Assembly: GCA_002393835.1 (NCBI GenBank)
Contig: DGTW01000052.1
Location: forward strand, 1 to 11,552
Reading direction: 5' to 3'
DNA length: 11,552 bases
Source: Treponema sp. UBA4326
Lineage (GTDB): Bacteria > Spirochaetota > Spirochaetia > Treponematales > Treponemataceae
How positions within the stretch are numbered: the first letter of the stretch is position 1; every line of letters begins with the position of its first letter. Shown piece after piece: positions 9,928 to 11,552 of the stretch. Below the pieces are notes generated by a model that searched no databases, was not told where the DNA came from, and saw only the letters and a list, made by a program, of their open reading frames with translations. A program made the translations under genes and the position numbers.

Positions 9928-9933
9928 ATTATA
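9928..9933 (-). promoter_or_regulatory. Minus-10 element 7 bases before the dut ATG
   Basis: A perfect TATAAT on the minus strand ends 7 bases before the dut start codon. The -35 position at 17-base spacing (9951-9956) reads TTTAAT, only 3 of 6. If used, transcription would start at or next to the ATG and drive the whole dut-lptF-lptG-tgt cluster. Confidence 0.5.
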
Positions 9934-9967
9934 AAATAAATTCGCAAGATATTAAAGTCGGGTGTCA

Positions 9968-9987
9968 GGGGTTCCCAGGGTCTCCCC
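9968..9987. repeat. Short G/C-rich inverted repeat in the dut / metallopeptidase gap
   Basis: GGGG (9968-9971) can pair with CCCC (9984-9987), and CCC-A-GGG lies inside. The edge pattern GGGGTT ... CCCCCAA also appears in the larger palindrome at 5633-5683, so the two may be related. There is no T-tract, so terminator function is unlikely. Confidence 0.3.
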
Positions 9988-10075
9988 CAAGCCTTATAAA
10001 TCTCTTATCATCTTCTAACGCTCCTCACAAGTCCAAAGACTCGCTTCAATTTATACTTTATGTATCTTACGAAGT

Positions 10076-10080
10076 GAGGT
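10076..10080 (+). promoter_or_regulatory. Ribosome binding site of the metallopeptidase gene
   Basis: GAGGT lies 6 bases before the ATG at 10087 and supports that start. A possible -10 (TATACT, 10052-10057) lies upstream, but no acceptable -35 is present, so the promoter is left uncalled. Confidence 0.7.
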
Positions 10081-10086
10081 GTTTTT

Positions 10087-11552
10087 ATGAAAAAGACAAT
10101 TTTTGCACTAATTCCGGCTGTATTTCTCCTTATGTCTTGCGACAATCAGATTGCAAGCACAGAAGCAGATTCATCAGGGTCATCTTCCGGAACGAGCACC
10201 ACAACATGGAAAAGCGGGACTTCCGGTACATCAACTTCAACAGGAACAAGCACAAGTGAAACTTCGACTTCTGGAACAGGAAGCAGCTCATCTTCTGGAA
10301 CAACCACGACAAGCTCAAATGCAGCCACATTCACATATTCTGAAGACTCAAAGATTTTTGAAATATCATCATCACTTTCAAGCGTAACTATCGCCGGTCT
10401 TTCCAGCGGAAAGACGCTCTACCTCACAAAAACAAACCCTACGAGCACGGCAATCTCATCTTCTTACACCCGATACATAAGCTCAGCCACAGGGCTCTCC
10501 CTTTCAAACGGAGACAGCGAGGCCGAGTCATCAGGCACAAGCTCGTCTTCTTCATCCGGCCACAGTCGCCCCAACCGCAACTGCACCAGCCTTTCCCTAA
10601 ATCTCGCCCTTCCCCAAGTTGAAGAATCTTCATCCAGGGCAGCAAGCACGATTTCACAAGTTACGCCGATCCTTTACAGCCAGAGCGATGTAGGTTCTGC
10701 CAGCCGCTCGATTTACATAGACCAGGACTCAAACATATCGACTTTTAAGGCAGAAACTGCCACACTCAGAGCCTTGGGCGAAAACTGCTATGTCTGGGTA
10801 GTCTCGGACAACTGGTCTTCTTCCTCGGCCAGCGGAGAAAAAATCAATTCCCAAATAGCTGGAAACATAGCCGCAAATTTTGACGCAATGTACGACAAAA
10901 TCCGCAATGTCTTCGGAAAAGAATCAGACAATCTTTCAACAAACACAAGCCTTTCATCACAAGTTTCAATGGAAAACTACAGCGAGACCGGCACAAAAGT
11001 GAACATTGTGATTTACGACATCGGTAAAGATTTCTCAAACGGCTCAAACTCAGGCGATGTTGTTGGATACTTTTACGCAAAAGATTATTTCGCCCTCTCT
11101 TCTTCAAGTTCTGTCTACAAATACTCAAACAAGGGAAAATATTTTTATGTTGATGGCTACTATGCCGTAAACTACACAAGCACTGTATATTCAACGCTGG
11201 CCCATGAATTCCAGCACATGATTGACTTCGGCGTAAAATCAATGGAAAAAGGACTTGTAAGCTCAACGGCGTGGAACGAAATGAAATCAATGCTATGCGA
11301 AGACATAATGCATGGAAGCCTTGAAGAACTTGACCCAGACTTCAGCGAAGACGACGCACCTGTTTCCCGCCTTCCCATGTTCAACCGCCACTATGCTGAT
11401 GTTGGTCTTGAATACAAATCCAGCTCCCCGGAAGTCTATTATTCTTACTCAAACAACTATGCTTTCGGTCCCTGGCTAGTCAGAAACTACGGCGGCATTT
11501 CCCTCCTTCACGAAATCGCCACGAATTCATACATTGATGAAAAGGCAATTAT
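10087..11552 (+). CDS. M30 (hyicolysin-like) zinc metallopeptidase lipoprotein (partial, 3' end outside window)
   Basis: The window holds 488 codons of an open frame that continues past the right edge. Residues 1-18 are a lipoprotein signal, Lys-Lys then a hydrophobic core ending LLMSC, with Cys18 lipidated. Residues from about 23 to 80 are a Ser/Thr/Gly linker of very low complexity, followed by a small beta-rich segment with a second Ser cluster near 150-158. The catalytic domain begins around residue 230 with CYVWVVSDNW. It contains VNIVIYDIG near 305 and the zinc motif HEFQHMI, with His373, Glu374 and His377. WNEM supplies Glu398 as a candidate third ligand, in gluzincin fashion. This layout fits peptidase family M30. 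The protein is probably anchored in the envelope, possibly surface-exposed on its flexible stalk, and cleaves peptides or host or matrix proteins; the substrate is unknown. It diverges from dut and appears to have its own promoter region. Confidence 0.82.
   Translation, partial: MKKTIFALIPAVFLLMSCDNQIASTEADSSGSSSGTSTTTWKSGTSGTSTSTGTSTSETSTSGTGSSSSSGTTTTSSNAATFTYSEDSKIFEISSSLSSVTIAGLSSGKTLYLTKTNPTSTAISSSYTRYISSATGLSLSNGDSEAESSGTSSSSSSGHSRPNRNCTSLSLNLALPQVEESSSRAASTISQVTPILYSQSDVGSASRSIYIDQDSNISTFKAETATLRALGENCYVWVVSDNWSSSSASGEKINSQIAGNIAANFDAMYDKIRNVFGKESDNLSTNTSLSSQVSMENYSETGTKVNIVIYDIGKDFSNGSNSGDVVGYFYAKDYFALSSSSSVYKYSNKGKYFYVDGYYAVNYTSTVYSTLAHEFQHMIDFGVKSMEKGLVSSTAWNEMKSMLCEDIMHGSLEELDPDFSEDDAPVSRLPMFNRHYADVGLEYKSSSPEVYYSYSNNYAFGPWLVRNYGGISLLHEIATNSYIDEKAI

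Noticed and set aside
10023..10079. CCTCAC and GTGAGG inverted repeat that could mask the metallopeptidase ribosome site
   Set aside because: The arms are 6 bp and 45 bases apart, and the upstream arm may lie before the transcription start. Chance is likely.
10844..11290. Minus-strand open frame of 148 codons
   Set aside because: It lies antisense to the metallopeptidase domain, which has clear family motifs on the plus strand.

Overview
The window looks like chromosomal DNA of a spirochaete, most likely a host-associated Treponema. This is an inference from gene content and style: loose spirochaete-type lipoboxes on two secreted proteins, a dut-lptF-lptG-tgt cluster, and low-complexity intergenic repeats. 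I could not run any search, so the genus is a best guess. Base composition is moderate in the core genes and visibly more A+T-rich between about 3100 and 5620.

Layout from left to right. The 5' part of a substrate-binding lipoprotein gene (minus strand, TTG start) runs off the left edge. Upstream of it on the same strand is a secreted HEAT-repeat protein. A divergent control region separates that gene from a plus-strand AAA ATPase with a DUF4143-type C-terminus. Converging on the ATPase is a minus-strand zinc-ribbon membrane gene that appears split into two overlapping frames. Next come a palindromic element and a 15-unit, 7-bp tandem array that reaches into the 3' end of tgt. After these lies a compact minus-strand cluster, transcribed dut -> lptF -> lptG -> tgt, with 1-base and 4-base overlaps at the first two junctions. 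Divergent from dut, a plus-strand lipoprotein with a Ser/Thr-rich linker and an M30-type HEFQH metallopeptidase domain runs off the right edge.

Functionally, the core cluster joins nucleotide-pool sanitation (dUTPase), the inner-membrane part of the Lpt lipid exporter (LptF/LptG) and tRNA queuosine modification (Tgt). These are probably co-transcribed for genomic rather than pathway reasons. The envelope is the common theme of the rest: a solute-binding lipoprotein, a secreted HEAT protein, the Lpt permeases and a surface or periplasmic metallopeptidase.

The most unusual signals are non-coding. The first is the heptamer array, which carries stop codons in every frame on both strands and supplies the tgt stop codon. 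Beside it is a two-tier palindrome. Finally, dut and tgt lack a Shine-Dalgarno sequence and have a perfect TATAAT only 7 and 9 bases before their ATG, which predicts leaderless mRNAs. I saw no tRNA, rRNA, CRISPR array, IS element or obvious new defence system.
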